A stretch of 64,000 bases of DNA from Polynucleobacter sp. MWH-Jannik1A5 (GCF_018881795.1 NZ_JACVPQ010000001.1:1407305-1471304); one strand, 5' to 3'. Positions 35,737 to 44,046 are shown, numbered from the stretch's first letter. Notes: a model not told the origin generated them from the sequence alone. A program made the numbers and translations.

Positions 35737-36921
35737 TTAGGTCAGTATGGCTGGCAGTTCTTTGGTGAGGGCGCCACGTTGTGCAGTAGCCGTTCCCATT
35801 AATGCAAAGCCCAACAGCTTGCCGTCGGCAGATTCAAAGCGGGCTTCAAGGCCGCCTTCTACTGGGGTGGTAGTCCACCTACCTTCAGCACCCTTTGCTG
35901 GTGGGGAAACTATGGTGGGTAAAGCAGGGGTCTTCACCATCACCGGCATTGCAGGATAGGTGAGTGCTGTGGCTTGACCCAATAAGGTTGGCGCCAATGC
36001 TCTTGCTGCTTGCATGATCGGCATCACGTAAGGCAACACTAAACCTTCAATTTCTGCACAATCTCCAATAGCAAAGATGTTTTTAAGATTAGTTTCTAGT
36101 TGGCGATTCACCTGAATGCCAGTACCAACGTTGATACCGGTTACTTTAGCTAATTCAATTCTCGGTTTTAAGCCTACTGCGGATAAAAATACATCGCAAG
36201 TAATCGTCTTGCCATTGGCTAGTGTCACTTGTAGTGATTCTGCTTGGTGGTCAATTGCCTGAACGGTGGTCGATAGATGCCAGCGTACGCCAGCGTCACT
36301 TAATTTTTGCTGCAGCTCAAGCGCTGCCGCTTCTGGTAATAGGCGACCTAAGGCCTGAGGGGCTAAGTCAATGACATCCACTTCATAGTCGCCGAGCACA
36401 AGATCATTGGCAAATTCGCAGCCAATTAAACCGGCGCCCAAAATGGCAACCTTCTTTTTGCCAACAATTGCTTTACGAAAGAGTGCGTAGTCCTCTAAAT
36501 CATTAACAGTCATCACCGTATTGGCGGCATTACCTTGAAGTGGTAAACGAATTTGATCGGACCCTAGGGCCATCACCAGTTTTCCGTAGGTCACTTCGCC
36601 TTTGTTAGTTTGAATGGTTTGCTTATCAGGGTTAATGGAGATCACATCACATTCACTCATGATGGTCATCTCTTGTTGGGTTGCCATGCCATCGGCAGGG
36701 GTAGAGATGAGTTGCGCAGCTTCTTTATTGCTAGCTAGAGCGGTAGAGAGCATCGGCTTTGAATAAAAGTAACCAGGCTCTCGAGTCACTAAAGTGATTG
36801 GCACTGTTTTATCTAGTTTACGGATTTCACGTACGACGGTATAGCCAGCTAATCCGCTGCCAATGATGACAATCGCGGATGGGGATTGAGGGGTGGTTTG
36901 ATCCAAAGCTGAGCTCTCCAA
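35737..36921 (-). CDS. FAD-dependent rubredoxin-NAD(+) reductase-like oxidoreductase
   Basis: A 394-residue flavoprotein of the pyridine nucleotide-disulfide reductase fold. The FAD motif IVIIGSGLAGYTVVREI (about residues 17-33), an NAD motif VAILGAGLIGCEFANDL (about 156-172) and the second FAD site FAIGDCAEIEG are all present. There is no CxxC redox disulfide, as in rubredoxin/putidaredoxin reductases. It probably passes NAD(P)H electrons to the rubredoxin encoded 42 bases upstream. The start is TTG, since no ATG lies in frame before the FAD motif. Confidence 0.88.
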   Translation of the reverse strand: MESSALDQTTPQSPSAIVIIGSGLAGYTVVREIRKLDKTVPITLVTREPGYFYSKPMLSTALASNKEAAQLISTPADGMATQQEMTIMSECDVISINPDKQTIQTNKGEVTYGKLVMALGSDQIRLPLQGNAANTVMTVNDLEDYALFRKAIVGKKKVAILGAGLIGCEFANDLVLGDYEVDVIDLAPQALGRLLPEAAALELQQKLSDAGVRWHLSTTVQAIDHQAESLQVTLANGKTITCDVFLSAVGLKPRIELAKVTGINVGTGIQVNRQLETNLKNIFAIGDCAEIEGLVLPYVMPIMQAARALAPTLLGQATALTYPAMPVMVKTPALPTIVSPPAKGAEGRWTTTPVEGGLEARFESADGKLLGFALMGTATAQRGALTKELPAILT

Positions 36922-36963
36922 AGTGACAAAATAATAAACAGGACTAGGGGTGAAGTGTAGGTA

Positions 36964-37131
36964 TTAGCTTATCTGAACCATCTCAAAGTCAGCTTTTGCT
37001 ACGCCGCAGTCAGGGCATTCCCAGTCTTCTGGCACATCAGCCCAAAGGGTTCCAGCAGGAATGCCATCCTCCGGAATTCCTTTTGCTTCATCGTAGATAT
37101 AGCCGCACACGATACATTGGTAAGATTTCAT
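36964..37131 (-). CDS. Rubredoxin
   Basis: A 55-residue rubredoxin. [18 protein letters not shown] gives the first CxxCG knuckle (Cys6, Cys9) and [15 protein letters not shown] the second (Cys39, Cys42). These four Cys bind a single iron. Between them are the aromatic and Gly/Pro residues usual for the fold ([15 protein letters not shown]). It lies between the reductase and rubrerythrin genes on the same strand, and probably carries electrons from the former to the latter. Confidence 0.95.
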   Translation of the reverse strand: MKSYQCIVCGYIYDEAKGIPEDGIPAGTLWADVPEDWECPDCGVAKADFEMVQIS

Positions 37132-37192
37132 ACTGGTTCCTTAAATAATTCATTCATTTTAAATTTAATTGCAATTTATTTCTGAGCCGCTC

Positions 37193-37678
37193 TTATTGAG
37201 CAGTAAAAACCTTTGCTTTCTCTAAAGCCTGCTTGTAATGGTTGGCATGGCGCTCTTCCACGTTAGCTAGTGCAGCGAAGCGTTTTGCCGCTTTAGCTAA
37301 TAGCGCCTGAAATTGCTCAGCATGTTCTTTTGATTCTGCGATTTGCTCATCAATTTCTTGAATTGCAGCAGCGTTACCTTCTTCGACTGCAGTTTTACGA
37401 AAGGATGGATACATTTCAGTGTATTCATAAGTTTCACCTTCAATGGCGATCTCTAAGGCACGCGCTGGTGTCATTGTATTGGCGGGGTAGAGTAAGTCTA
37501 AGTGACCAAACGCATGCATTACTTCTTGCTCAGCAGTTGCTTCAAATATTTTGGCGGTCTCTTCATCGCCAGCTGCGCGAGCCAACTTTGCAAAGTAACG
37601 ATATTTGATGTGTGCCATAGATTCACCTGCAAAGGCGGACTCTAAGTTGTGGATGGTTTTGATTTCTGGACGGGCCAT
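37193..37678 (-). CDS. Rubrerythrin lacking the rubredoxin domain (erythrin type)
   Basis: A 161-residue diiron four-helix protein that reduces hydrogen peroxide. Diiron ligands are visible in ESAFAGESMAHIKY, TAEQEVMHAFGH, EGETYEYTEMYPSF and QIAESKEHAEQF. Classical rubrerythrin is about 190 residues with a C-terminal rubredoxin domain. This one ends at FTAQ with no Cys pair, though ANVEERHANHY, the linker before that domain, is kept. The missing function is supplied by the separate rubredoxin gene just downstream. It is divergent from oxyR, suggesting peroxide control. Confidence 0.93.
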   Translation of the reverse strand: MARPEIKTIHNLESAFAGESMAHIKYRYFAKLARAAGDEETAKIFEATAEQEVMHAFGHLDLLYPANTMTPARALEIAIEGETYEYTEMYPSFRKTAVEEGNAAAIQEIDEQIAESKEHAEQFQALLAKAAKRFAALANVEERHANHYKQALEKAKVFTAQ

Positions 37679-37783
37679 TTTGATTCCTTTTCATTAACTT
37701 CGGTTTGTTGAGTCATATTTGTTACTTTCTCAACCATGGATTCAGTGTGCGCTTAATTTATTTATCAGTCCAGTAAATCATTA

Positions 37784-37798
37784 TGATAGTATTTATCA
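37784..37798. promoter_or_regulatory. Candidate LysR-type operator between rubrerythrin gene and oxyR
   Basis: TGATA-N5-TATCA is a perfect interrupted palindrome, flanked by further TTATCA and ATCGATAA half-site-like sequences, 26 bases before the oxyR start and about 105 before rubrerythrin. LysR regulators often bind such sites in divergent intergenic DNA. It does not match the full four-part OxyR consensus. Confidence 0.45.
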
Positions 37799-37823
37799 AA
37801 TAAATCGATAACAGGGGGTATTT

Positions 37824-38729
37824 ATGGCGTATTTACCATCTCTAAGGCAGTTAGGTTATTTCGTTGCGTTGGCTAAAGAGCTGAATTTCACAAGAGCAGC
37901 TCAAGCCTGCTTTGTGGGGCAGTCAACATTGAGTGCAGGATTAAAAGAGCTGGAAGATGCGCTAGGCATTCATTTGGTAGAGCGTGATCGTCAGAATGTT
38001 TCGATCACCCCAATTGGGCTAGAGGTGCTTGAGCGTGCAAAACTAATTTTGGCTGCTTCTGAAGATTTGGTGGAGTATGCGGGCGCAACAGGCAAGCCAA
38101 TGACCGCCACAATTCGTTTGGGGGTGATTCCAACGATCGCACCATTTTTATTGCCAACGGTTTTGCCAGAAGTTCGCACGCGATTTCCGGATCTCAAAAT
38201 TACCCTCAGAGAGGATCTAACGGCAAATTTACTTTCAAGATTGGCTGAGCATAAATTAGATTTTGCTTTGATTGCCTTGCCATATGATGTCAGCGGCCTT
38301 TTGGTACAAGAATTATTTGATGATCACTTTTGGTTGGTTGCTAAGGAAGGTGATCCAGCGCTAAAAGGTAAAGAGGTAACCTTACCGGCCAAAATGGCTG
38401 AAAGGCTCTTATTGTTGGAGGAGGGGCATTGCTTGCGTGAACATAGCTTGCAAGCCTGTAGGCGGACGGATATTCGCAAAGCAGAAGGCCTAGAAGCAAC
38501 CAGCTTGTTAACGCTATTGCAAATGGTGGAGTCTGGTCTTGGGATTGCTTTGCTACCTGGTATGGCGGTCAAAAGTAGCTTATTGAATAACTCTCAGCTA
38601 GTGGCGAAAGAGTTGGCCGCACCAACCCCTAAGAGAGTGATTGCTTTAGTTGCGCGATCATCTACAGCGCATACTCAAGAGTTTAATGCGCTCGCCAATT
38701 GCATTCGCGAGCAATTTGGCGCGACCTAA
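37824..38729 (+). CDS. oxyR: Hydrogen peroxide-responsive regulator OxyR
   Basis: A 301-residue LysR-type regulator. The N-terminal winged helix-turn-helix reads LRQLGYFVALAKELNFTRAAQACF and QSTLSAGLKELEDALGI. The effector domain contains the redox pair EEGHCLREHSLQAC at about Cys203 and Cys212, spaced as Cys199 and Cys208 of E. coli OxyR. Disulfide formation in the presence of peroxide turns the protein into an activator. It is transcribed divergently from the rubrerythrin-rubredoxin-reductase operon, which is the obvious candidate target. Confidence 0.95.
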   Translation: MAYLPSLRQLGYFVALAKELNFTRAAQACFVGQSTLSAGLKELEDALGIHLVERDRQNVSITPIGLEVLERAKLILAASEDLVEYAGATGKPMTATIRLGVIPTIAPFLLPTVLPEVRTRFPDLKITLREDLTANLLSRLAEHKLDFALIALPYDVSGLLVQELFDDHFWLVAKEGDPALKGKEVTLPAKMAERLLLLEEGHCLREHSLQACRRTDIRKAEGLEATSLLTLLQMVESGLGIALLPGMAVKSSLLNNSQLVAKELAAPTPKRVIALVARSSTAHTQEFNALANCIREQFGAT

Positions 38730-38809
38730 AAGCGCTGACTTATTGTTCAGCAAACATTATCAATCCTTGTTACAGTCCACCATCTTATTACTTATATAAA
38801 AGGCAGCAA

Positions 38810-39910
38810 ATGTTAGGCAAAGAAATGATGTTCACCCCAGTAAGTCTTGGATCGATTCAGTTAAAAAATCGTTTAGTCATGGCGCCACTCACTAGAATGC
38901 GCGCGGGTACTGGGGATGTACCAAGCCCATTGGCAAAAACATATTACGCACAACGCGCTAGCGCTGGACTCATCATCACTGAGGCTACGCAAATTTCTCC
39001 TTTGGGCAAAGGCTATCCCGCCACACCTGGAATTTATTCAACAGAACAGACTGCTGCCTGGAAAGAAATCGTGGCAGCAGTGCACGCTAAGGGTGGTTCT
39101 ATTGTTGCTCAGCTCTGGCACGTCGGTCGAATTTCACATTCCTCTTTGCATCTGGAGCAGGGAGCACCTGAAGCGCCTTCAGCAATTCCTGCATCCGGCC
39201 AAACTTATGGCGCAGATTGGAAGCTGCACAACTATGAGACTCCTAAGGCAATGACTAAGGAAGATATCGCTCGCTTGCTCAAAGAGTTCGAGGTAGCAGC
39301 GCAAAATGCAAAAGCCGCAGGCTTTGATGGTATTGAAATTCATTCTGCCAATGGCTACTTATTGGATCAGTTTTTGCAAGACAAAACGAATCAACGTACT
39401 GATGAATATGGCGGCTCTATCGAGAATCGCCTTCGCTTATTGGGTCAAGTCATAGAGACAGTTAGCAAAGTATTCCTAAGTGATAAGGTAGGCGTACGTC
39501 TTTCACCTTATGGTACTTTTAATGATATGGGTGATAGCGATCCAGTAGCCTTATTCACAGCAGCAATGACAAAGCTCAATACTTATAAGCTGTCTTATGT
39601 GCACATGATCGAGCCTCGTGCAACTAGCGCAGGTGGTGGCGACCAGACGAATGAAGAGGCGCCAATAACATCCGAAATGTTCCGCGCTGCCTATGAGGGA
39701 AAATTTATTACTGCTGGCGGCTATGACCAGGCAATGGGTGAGAAGGTGCTTGAAGCCGGTTTGGCTGACGCGGTTGCTTATGGTCGCTTATATATCGCCA
39801 ATCCAGATTTAGCGGAAAGATTCCAACAGGGCGCTGTTTTAAATCCTTATAACCGCGCCACTTTTTATGGCGGCAATGAAGTTGGTTATACCGACTACCC
39901 AATGCTTTAA
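38810..39910 (+). CDS. nemA: Alkene reductase, Old Yellow Enzyme family
   Basis: A 366-residue FMN TIM-barrel oxidoreductase that reduces activated C=C bonds, maleimides or nitro esters with NADPH. LKNRLVMAPLTRMRAG, AQLWHVGRISH (FMN/substrate), FDGIEIHSANGYLLDQFLQD split over the barrel, and the phosphate site near VAYGRLYIANPDL are clear family marks. Start ATG 38810 has AAAAGG about 7 bases upstream; ATG 38825 is an alternative. The longer frame into oxyR was rejected. Placement after oxyR suggests a role in electrophile or oxidative stress. Confidence 0.92.
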   Translation: MLGKEMMFTPVSLGSIQLKNRLVMAPLTRMRAGTGDVPSPLAKTYYAQRASAGLIITEATQISPLGKGYPATPGIYSTEQTAAWKEIVAAVHAKGGSIVAQLWHVGRISHSSLHLEQGAPEAPSAIPASGQTYGADWKLHNYETPKAMTKEDIARLLKEFEVAAQNAKAAGFDGIEIHSANGYLLDQFLQDKTNQRTDEYGGSIENRLRLLGQVIETVSKVFLSDKVGVRLSPYGTFNDMGDSDPVALFTAAMTKLNTYKLSYVHMIEPRATSAGGGDQTNEEAPITSEMFRAAYEGKFITAGGYDQAMGEKVLEAGLADAVAYGRLYIANPDLAERFQQGAVLNPYNRATFYGGNEVGYTDYPML

Positions 39911-39935
39911 TGCCCCTCGGGCTTGAGATGTACAG

Positions 39936-39968
39936 AAATAATCCCACCAAAAGGTGGGATTATTTTTT
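39936..39968 (+). terminator. Rho-independent terminator after nemA
   Basis: A perfect 13-base-pair stem around an AAAA loop, including AATAATCCCACC / GGTGGGATTATT, ending in six T. It overlaps the 3' end of the convergent small membrane protein gene. Confidence 0.9.
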
Positions 39969-40136
39969 ATCTTCAGGATCTTTTAATAGGTCGTAGTGAT
40001 TGGCTACGAGGAGCAGGGCAATGGATGCGCAGCCCATTGCGAAGAATTGCCACTGATGCAACATAGCAGTGCCAATAACGGTCATTAGGATTGTCCAACC
40101 GACAGCCATCTTGGCTTTTTTAGAGAGTGGCTTCAT
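39960..40136 (-). CDS. Small membrane protein, unknown function
   Basis: A 58-residue protein starting MKPLSKKAKMAVGWTIL. A basic N-terminus is followed by two hydrophobic stretches (about residues 11-26 and 31-46) and an acidic/basic tail LLKDPEDKK. It reads like a conserved two-helix inner-membrane peptide. No family recognised. It follows cytochrome b561 by 23 bases on the same strand, and could share the Fur-box promoter upstream of it. Confidence 0.6.
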   Translation of the reverse strand: MKPLSKKAKMAVGWTILMTVIGTAMLHQWQFFAMGCASIALLLVANHYDLLKDPEDKK

Positions 40137-40159
40137 TTAATCATTACTCCTGCTTTGGT

Positions 40160-40696
40160 TTAAGCATTCACTTTATTCAACATACGACGAAGTGTATCGT
40201 CCTTGATAACGTAATGTTGCCATAAACCAGCAATTGCATGGATGCCAATCAAAATATAGAGTGTGTTTCCTAAAAACTCATGAATTCCTTCAACCACTTT
40301 TTTCATTTCGGGATTAGGGGTTACTAGTTGAGGCCATACTAAGCCAAAGAAATTGATTTCCTTGCCGCCATACTGAAAATACAAGATGCCAAAAATAGGG
40401 GAAATTAAGAGTAGGGCATACAGCAGCCAATGCATTGCCTTCGCCAATGTAACAATTGCAGGTTTTGGGTTTGTAGGCTGCGGCACGCCATAAATAAATC
40501 GGATCATCAGCCGAGCGGCCATGGCTAAAAAAATGAGCTGTCCGATAACGCCATGGACTGATTTACATAGATCGCGATACTCACTCCCCTTCGGGAACTG
40601 ACCTTTGAGTTCAATCACGATAAAAGCAGCTATAACCAGTAGGAAAACAAACCAATGAAAAAAGATGGAAGCTGGGTGGTATTTGGATCGGGTCAT
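40160..40696 (-). CDS. Cytochrome b561
   Basis: A 178-residue four-helix membrane cytochrome of the CybB type, with two heme b groups expected. Heme His candidates are in HPASIFFHWFVFLLV, CKSVHGVIGQL, AKAMHWLLYALLL and ILIGIHAIAGLWQHYV. It probably passes electrons between ubiquinol and a periplasmic acceptor or superoxide. The Fur-like box 33-52 bases before its start suggests iron control. Length is normal for the family. Confidence 0.92.
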   Translation of the reverse strand: MTRSKYHPASIFFHWFVFLLVIAAFIVIELKGQFPKGSEYRDLCKSVHGVIGQLIFLAMAARLMIRFIYGVPQPTNPKPAIVTLAKAMHWLLYALLLISPIFGILYFQYGGKEINFFGLVWPQLVTPNPEMKKVVEGIHEFLGNTLYILIGIHAIAGLWQHYVIKDDTLRRMLNKVNA

Positions 40697-40729
40697 GATG
40701 CGTCATTATTAAGTTGATTCATCATAAAT

Positions 40730-40748
40730 GATAATGAATCTCATTAAC
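40730..40748 (-). promoter_or_regulatory. Fur box upstream of cytochrome b561
   Basis: GATAATGAATCTCATTAAC matches the 19-base Fur consensus GATAATGATAATCATTATC at 15 positions, and its two arms are near-palindromic. It lies 34 bases before the cytochrome b561 start codon on the minus strand, where it would cover the promoter. Iron-dependent repression is therefore likely. Confidence 0.7.
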
Positions 40749-40792
40749 ATTTGCAACAATAGGGCTAATTAGGCCCAAAAAACCACAAAATC

Positions 40793-40984
40793 CTAGTTAT
40801 TCAGGCGTACTTTGGCGCTAAGTTCATTGGCTGCGCCGCGTTTATCTAGTTGGGAGAGTCTGAGGGCCTCCACTTCAAAGTCCAGCTGCCCTGGATGAAA
40901 TTCTTCATCGTTTTGCAGGTGAATAACATAGGTCCAGACTAGCTCGCGGCCACGGTTTTTAAAAACATCCACTACACGTTTCAT
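40793..40984 (-). CDS. Conserved small protein, unknown function
   Basis: A 63-residue soluble protein (MKRVVDVFKNRGRELVWTYV) with a balanced charge and no Cys or membrane segment. It looks like a small beta-alpha protein; I recognise no family. ATG start; a TGCCTTTAT leader lacks a strong ribosome site on this strand but AAAGGCAG lies close upstream. It is the third gene after the lldD-like and DUF4239 genes, 23 bases from the latter, so it is probably in their operon. Confidence 0.6.
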   Translation of the reverse strand: MKRVVDVFKNRGRELVWTYVIHLQNDEEFHPGQLDFEVEALRLSQLDKRGAANELSAKVRLNN

Positions 40985-41007
40985 TTGAGCTGCCTTTATG
41001 GTGAAGC

Positions 41008-41721
41008 TTAGTTGTTACCGCTAGATGGCTTGGCTTTTTCCATCTGTTGAATGAGATTATTTTTCAGTGCAACTAAATTTCTGGCTTCAATGCGAATGAC
41101 ACCGCCTCTTGGGCTATCAATATCAGCTATCAAAAAGAGTGAGACTGAAACAACGAAAGGGAAGATCATGAATAGCCCCATGTTCTTCTCGAAATTACGC
41201 GCACCAAATCCTACCAATAGGTTGGCGCAAACTGCAATCGCTGCCATCAGCGCCCAAGCAGTAAGAGGGATGCGATTCCACCAAGCGGCTTGAACATAGC
41301 CCTGAGAATTGATGACATCGTTCATTCCAGAGGCGACCAGTGCAATGGTAGGTGTATCTTGTTTGCGAACAACGGGAAGAATCTCATTCCATAAGTCCGC
41401 TTGGAGCTGCTCAGTCTTGTTGCGAATCTCTTGAATTTTCTCTGGACTTTGCTTGGAGTAAAACAGGATACGTTGGTCTACGTATTGAAGTAGTAGGTCT
41501 TTAGTGGCTGCGGAGACCTTTGGGGGCAAGAGATCTGCGCGTAAGAACTCAGTTCCAATGGCGTTTGCCTCGCCTTCTTCAAAAATTTCTCGCTGATCAT
41601 GACGGTCAATTGCCATGGAGAAGGTAAACCCGATAATGAGGGCAAGCAAAGTCAATGTGGCCGTCTGAATGATTCCTAGATCTTCAGAGGTCTCAGTATC
41701 TTTAGTTCGATAGCGACTCAA
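41008..41721 (-). CDS. DUF4239 (bestrophin-like) membrane protein; N-terminus probably extends upstream
   Basis: A membrane protein of the bestrophin-like DUF4239 family. From the first conventional start (TTG 41721) it has 237 residues: a helix in LTLLALIIGFTFSMAIDRHDQRE, the diagnostic EANAIGTEFLRADLLPP, a soluble middle, and two C-terminal helices. In the same frame upstream the DNA encodes another helix (PLAVFGLSFIAFAFAVW) back to the TAA of the lldD-like gene, with no ATG, GTG or TTG. Family members usually have that first helix. The real start may be ATT at 41808, with AGGAA 8 bases before it. Function unknown; ion transport has been suggested from the fold. Confidence 0.75.
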   Translation of the reverse strand: MSRYRTKDTETSEDLGIIQTATLTLLALIIGFTFSMAIDRHDQREIFEEGEANAIGTEFLRADLLPPKVSAATKDLLLQYVDQRILFYSKQSPEKIQEIRNKTEQLQADLWNEILPVVRKQDTPTIALVASGMNDVINSQGYVQAAWWNRIPLTAWALMAAIAVCANLLVGFGARNFEKNMGLFMIFPFVVSVSLFLIADIDSPRGGVIRIEARNLVALKNNLIQQMEKAKPSSGNN

Positions 41722-41808
41722 TGCAGTATGACCAAACCATACAGCGAAAGCGAATGCTATAAACGATAAGCCAAAGACTGCGAGGGGGTAGTTTAGAAGG
41801 TGAAAAAT

Positions 41809-42954
41809 TTAAAAGGTTCCTGGATACAAAATATCTTTAGTCACATTTTGAATATCACGATGGCCCGTAAATGCCATGGTGATGTCAAGCTCATTGTGAA
41901 TTAGCTCTAAACACTTGGTAACACCTGCTTCACCCATTGCTCCCAGGCCATACAGAAACGGGCGACCAATCATCGTGCCACGCGCACCTAAGGCCCATGC
42001 TTTTAGAACGTCTTGACCAGAGCGGATACCGCCATCCATCCAAACTTCAATATCTTTGCCGACTGCGTCCACAATTCCAGGCAAGGCTTTGATACTAGAA
42101 ATTGCACCATCTAATTGACGGCCGCCATGATTGGAAACAATTAACGCATCAGCGCCAGAGTTTGCAGCTAAGCGCGCATCATCTTCATCAAGGATGCCCT
42201 TGATGATCAGTTTGCCGCCCCATAGTTTTTTGATCCACTCCACGTCGCCCCAATTCAGTCCTGGATCAAATTGTTCTGCGGTCCAAGAGGATAGTGATGA
42301 CATGTTGCCAACACCGGTAGCATGCCCGACAATGTTGCGGAATGTTCTGCGTGGCGTCATTGCCATCCCAAGGCACCAGCGTGGCTTAGTTGCCATGTTG
42401 ATCATATTGGCGATCGTGAGCTTAGGGGGTGCCGAGAGGCCGTTCTTTAAATCTTTATGGCGCTGACCAAGAATTTGTAAGTCCAAAGTCAGAACGAGTG
42501 CTGAGCATTTTGCGGCCTTAGCACGCTCAATCAGGCGCTCAATAAAGCCACGATCTTTCATGACATAAAGCTGAAACCAGAATGGCTTTGTAGTGCGCTC
42601 GGCCACATCCTCAATAGAGCAAATGCTCATGGTCGATAAGCAAAAAGGCACGCCAAACTTTTCAGCTGCCTTAGCTGCCAAAATTTCACCATCAGCATGT
42701 TGCATGCCGGTTAGACCAGTTGGTGCAAGCGCAACCGGCATGGCAACCTCTTGACCAATCATAGTTGTCTTGGTTGTGCGGTTAGTCATATTGACTGCTA
42801 CTCGCTGGCGTAATTTAATTTTCTGAAAATCAGATTCATTGGCGCGATACGTAGACTCGGTCCAGGATCCTGAGTCCGCGTAGTCGTAGAACATCTTGGG
42901 GGTGCGTTTTTGGTGGAGGACCCGCAAGTCTTCTATATTGGTGATGATTGCCAC
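41809..42954 (-). CDS. lldD: FMN-dependent alpha-hydroxy acid dehydrogenase (LldD-like)
   Basis: A 381-residue FMN TIM-barrel enzyme oxidising L-2-hydroxy acids such as L-lactate. MFYDYADSGSWTE at the N-terminus, MPVALAPTGLTGMQHADGE, the FMN/substrate residues in FWFQLYVMKDR, LTLDLQILGQRHKDLKNGL, the catalytic His-Arg in VSNHGGRQLDGA (about residues 273-284) and the phosphate site GGIRSGQDVLKA ... IGRPFLYGL are all present. Lactate, glycolate or another hydroxy acid is possible. The DUF4239 gene continues in the same reading frame right after its TAA. Confidence 0.93.
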   Translation of the reverse strand: MAIITNIEDLRVLHQKRTPKMFYDYADSGSWTESTYRANESDFQKIKLRQRVAVNMTNRTTKTTMIGQEVAMPVALAPTGLTGMQHADGEILAAKAAEKFGVPFCLSTMSICSIEDVAERTTKPFWFQLYVMKDRGFIERLIERAKAAKCSALVLTLDLQILGQRHKDLKNGLSAPPKLTIANMINMATKPRWCLGMAMTPRRTFRNIVGHATGVGNMSSLSSWTAEQFDPGLNWGDVEWIKKLWGGKLIIKGILDEDDARLAANSGADALIVSNHGGRQLDGAISSIKALPGIVDAVGKDIEVWMDGGIRSGQDVLKAWALGARGTMIGRPFLYGLGAMGEAGVTKCLELIHNELDITMAFTGHRDIQNVTKDILYPGTF

Positions 42955-43101
42955 AGTAAATCCTTCTATTTGATGCTCTTTTGTTAAAGCAAATGCTTAA
43001 TTTAAGCTCTATCTTAGCAATACCGGGAGATTTGTTTCTACAATGCTAGGGTATCCCTTGTTTCGGGACGCTAAATAACCGTTCCCCCTCTTAAATCTCC
43101 C

Positions 43102-44004
43102 ATGCCCCAGCTTAATTTCGCAACGATTACCTACTTATTATTGGCTACCGCTTTATGGGCGGGTAATGCCATTGCGGGCCGTGTGTTGGTAGGAAGCATT
43201 TCTCCAATCACCCTGAGTGCAGTTCGCTGGGGGTTAGCTGCTTTGCTTCTGTTGCCTTTGGGTTGGCGAGTGTTTATGCCTGGAAGTGCTTTGTGGCAAA
43301 ACAAAAAGCGCTTTTTGCTCTTAGGCTTATTTGGAGTGGGGAGTTATAACGTTCTTTTGTATCTTGCTCTGCAAACTTCTACAGCCATTAATGTCACCTT
43401 GATCGGTGCGAGTATGCCAATCTGGATGCTATTTATTGGCGCAGTGTTTTATCAAGTGAAGCCAAGCGCACTGCAAATGATTGGTGCAATCGTCAGTTTG
43501 CTTGGTGTTGGTATTGTGTTGACGCGCGGTGATTTGGTTGCACTGCTATCCATGCAAATGGTGATCGGCGATATCCTCATCATGCTGGCAACGATCTTGT
43601 GGGCTTTTTATAGCTGGATGCTAAGTCGCCCTGGATCTAGCTCTGAGCGACAGTGGCCATGGGCTGAATTTTTAATGGCTCAGGTTACGGTCGGTCTTTT
43701 ATGGACAGGATTTTTTGATGGCTTTGAGATTGCTGCTGGCCATGCTTTTATCGACTTAAATTGGTGGACATCATCATTGATTTTGTTTGTTGCAATTGGC
43801 CCATCTCTCATTGCTTATCGTTGCTGGGGTTTGGGAGTCAATGGGGCAGGGCCGACGGTCGCCGCTTTTTTTGCTAATTTCATACCGCTCTTTACTGCGC
43901 TATTGTCGGCCGCCATGTTGGGTGAACCCCCGCAGTTTTTTCATGGCCTGGCTTTTGCCTTAATCGTTGCTGGCATTGCTATTTCTTCAAAAAGAGGGAA
44001 GTAG
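43102..44004 (+). CDS. EamA/DMT family transporter
   Basis: A 300-residue inner-membrane protein with ten predicted helices arranged as two EamA repeats (residues about 7-135 and 150-295). ATALWAGNAIAGRVLVG and the second-repeat GPSLIAYRCWGLGVNGAGPT are typical. Family members export metabolites or amino acids; the substrate cannot be read from sequence. It is a single gene flanked by gaps of about 147 and 115 bases. A different EamA gene occurs at 46361-47338. Confidence 0.88.
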   Translation: MPQLNFATITYLLLATALWAGNAIAGRVLVGSISPITLSAVRWGLAALLLLPLGWRVFMPGSALWQNKKRFLLLGLFGVGSYNVLLYLALQTSTAINVTLIGASMPIWMLFIGAVFYQVKPSALQMIGAIVSLLGVGIVLTRGDLVALLSMQMVIGDILIMLATILWAFYSWMLSRPGSSSERQWPWAEFLMAQVTVGLLWTGFFDGFEIAAGHAFIDLNWWTSSLILFVAIGPSLIAYRCWGLGVNGAGPTVAAFFANFIPLFTALLSAAMLGEPPQFFHGLAFALIVAGIAISSKRGK

Positions 44005-44022
44005 TCCGCTGAAAATGGGTAA

Positions 44023-44046
44023 AAAAGCCCTTTTAAATGGGGTTTT
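44023..44046 (+). terminator. Weak hairpin after EamA gene
   Basis: AAAAGCCC and GGGGTTTT pair with one mismatch across an AT-rich loop. It lies 19 bases after the EamA stop and would act as a modest terminator before the aminotransferase promoter region. Confidence 0.35.
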
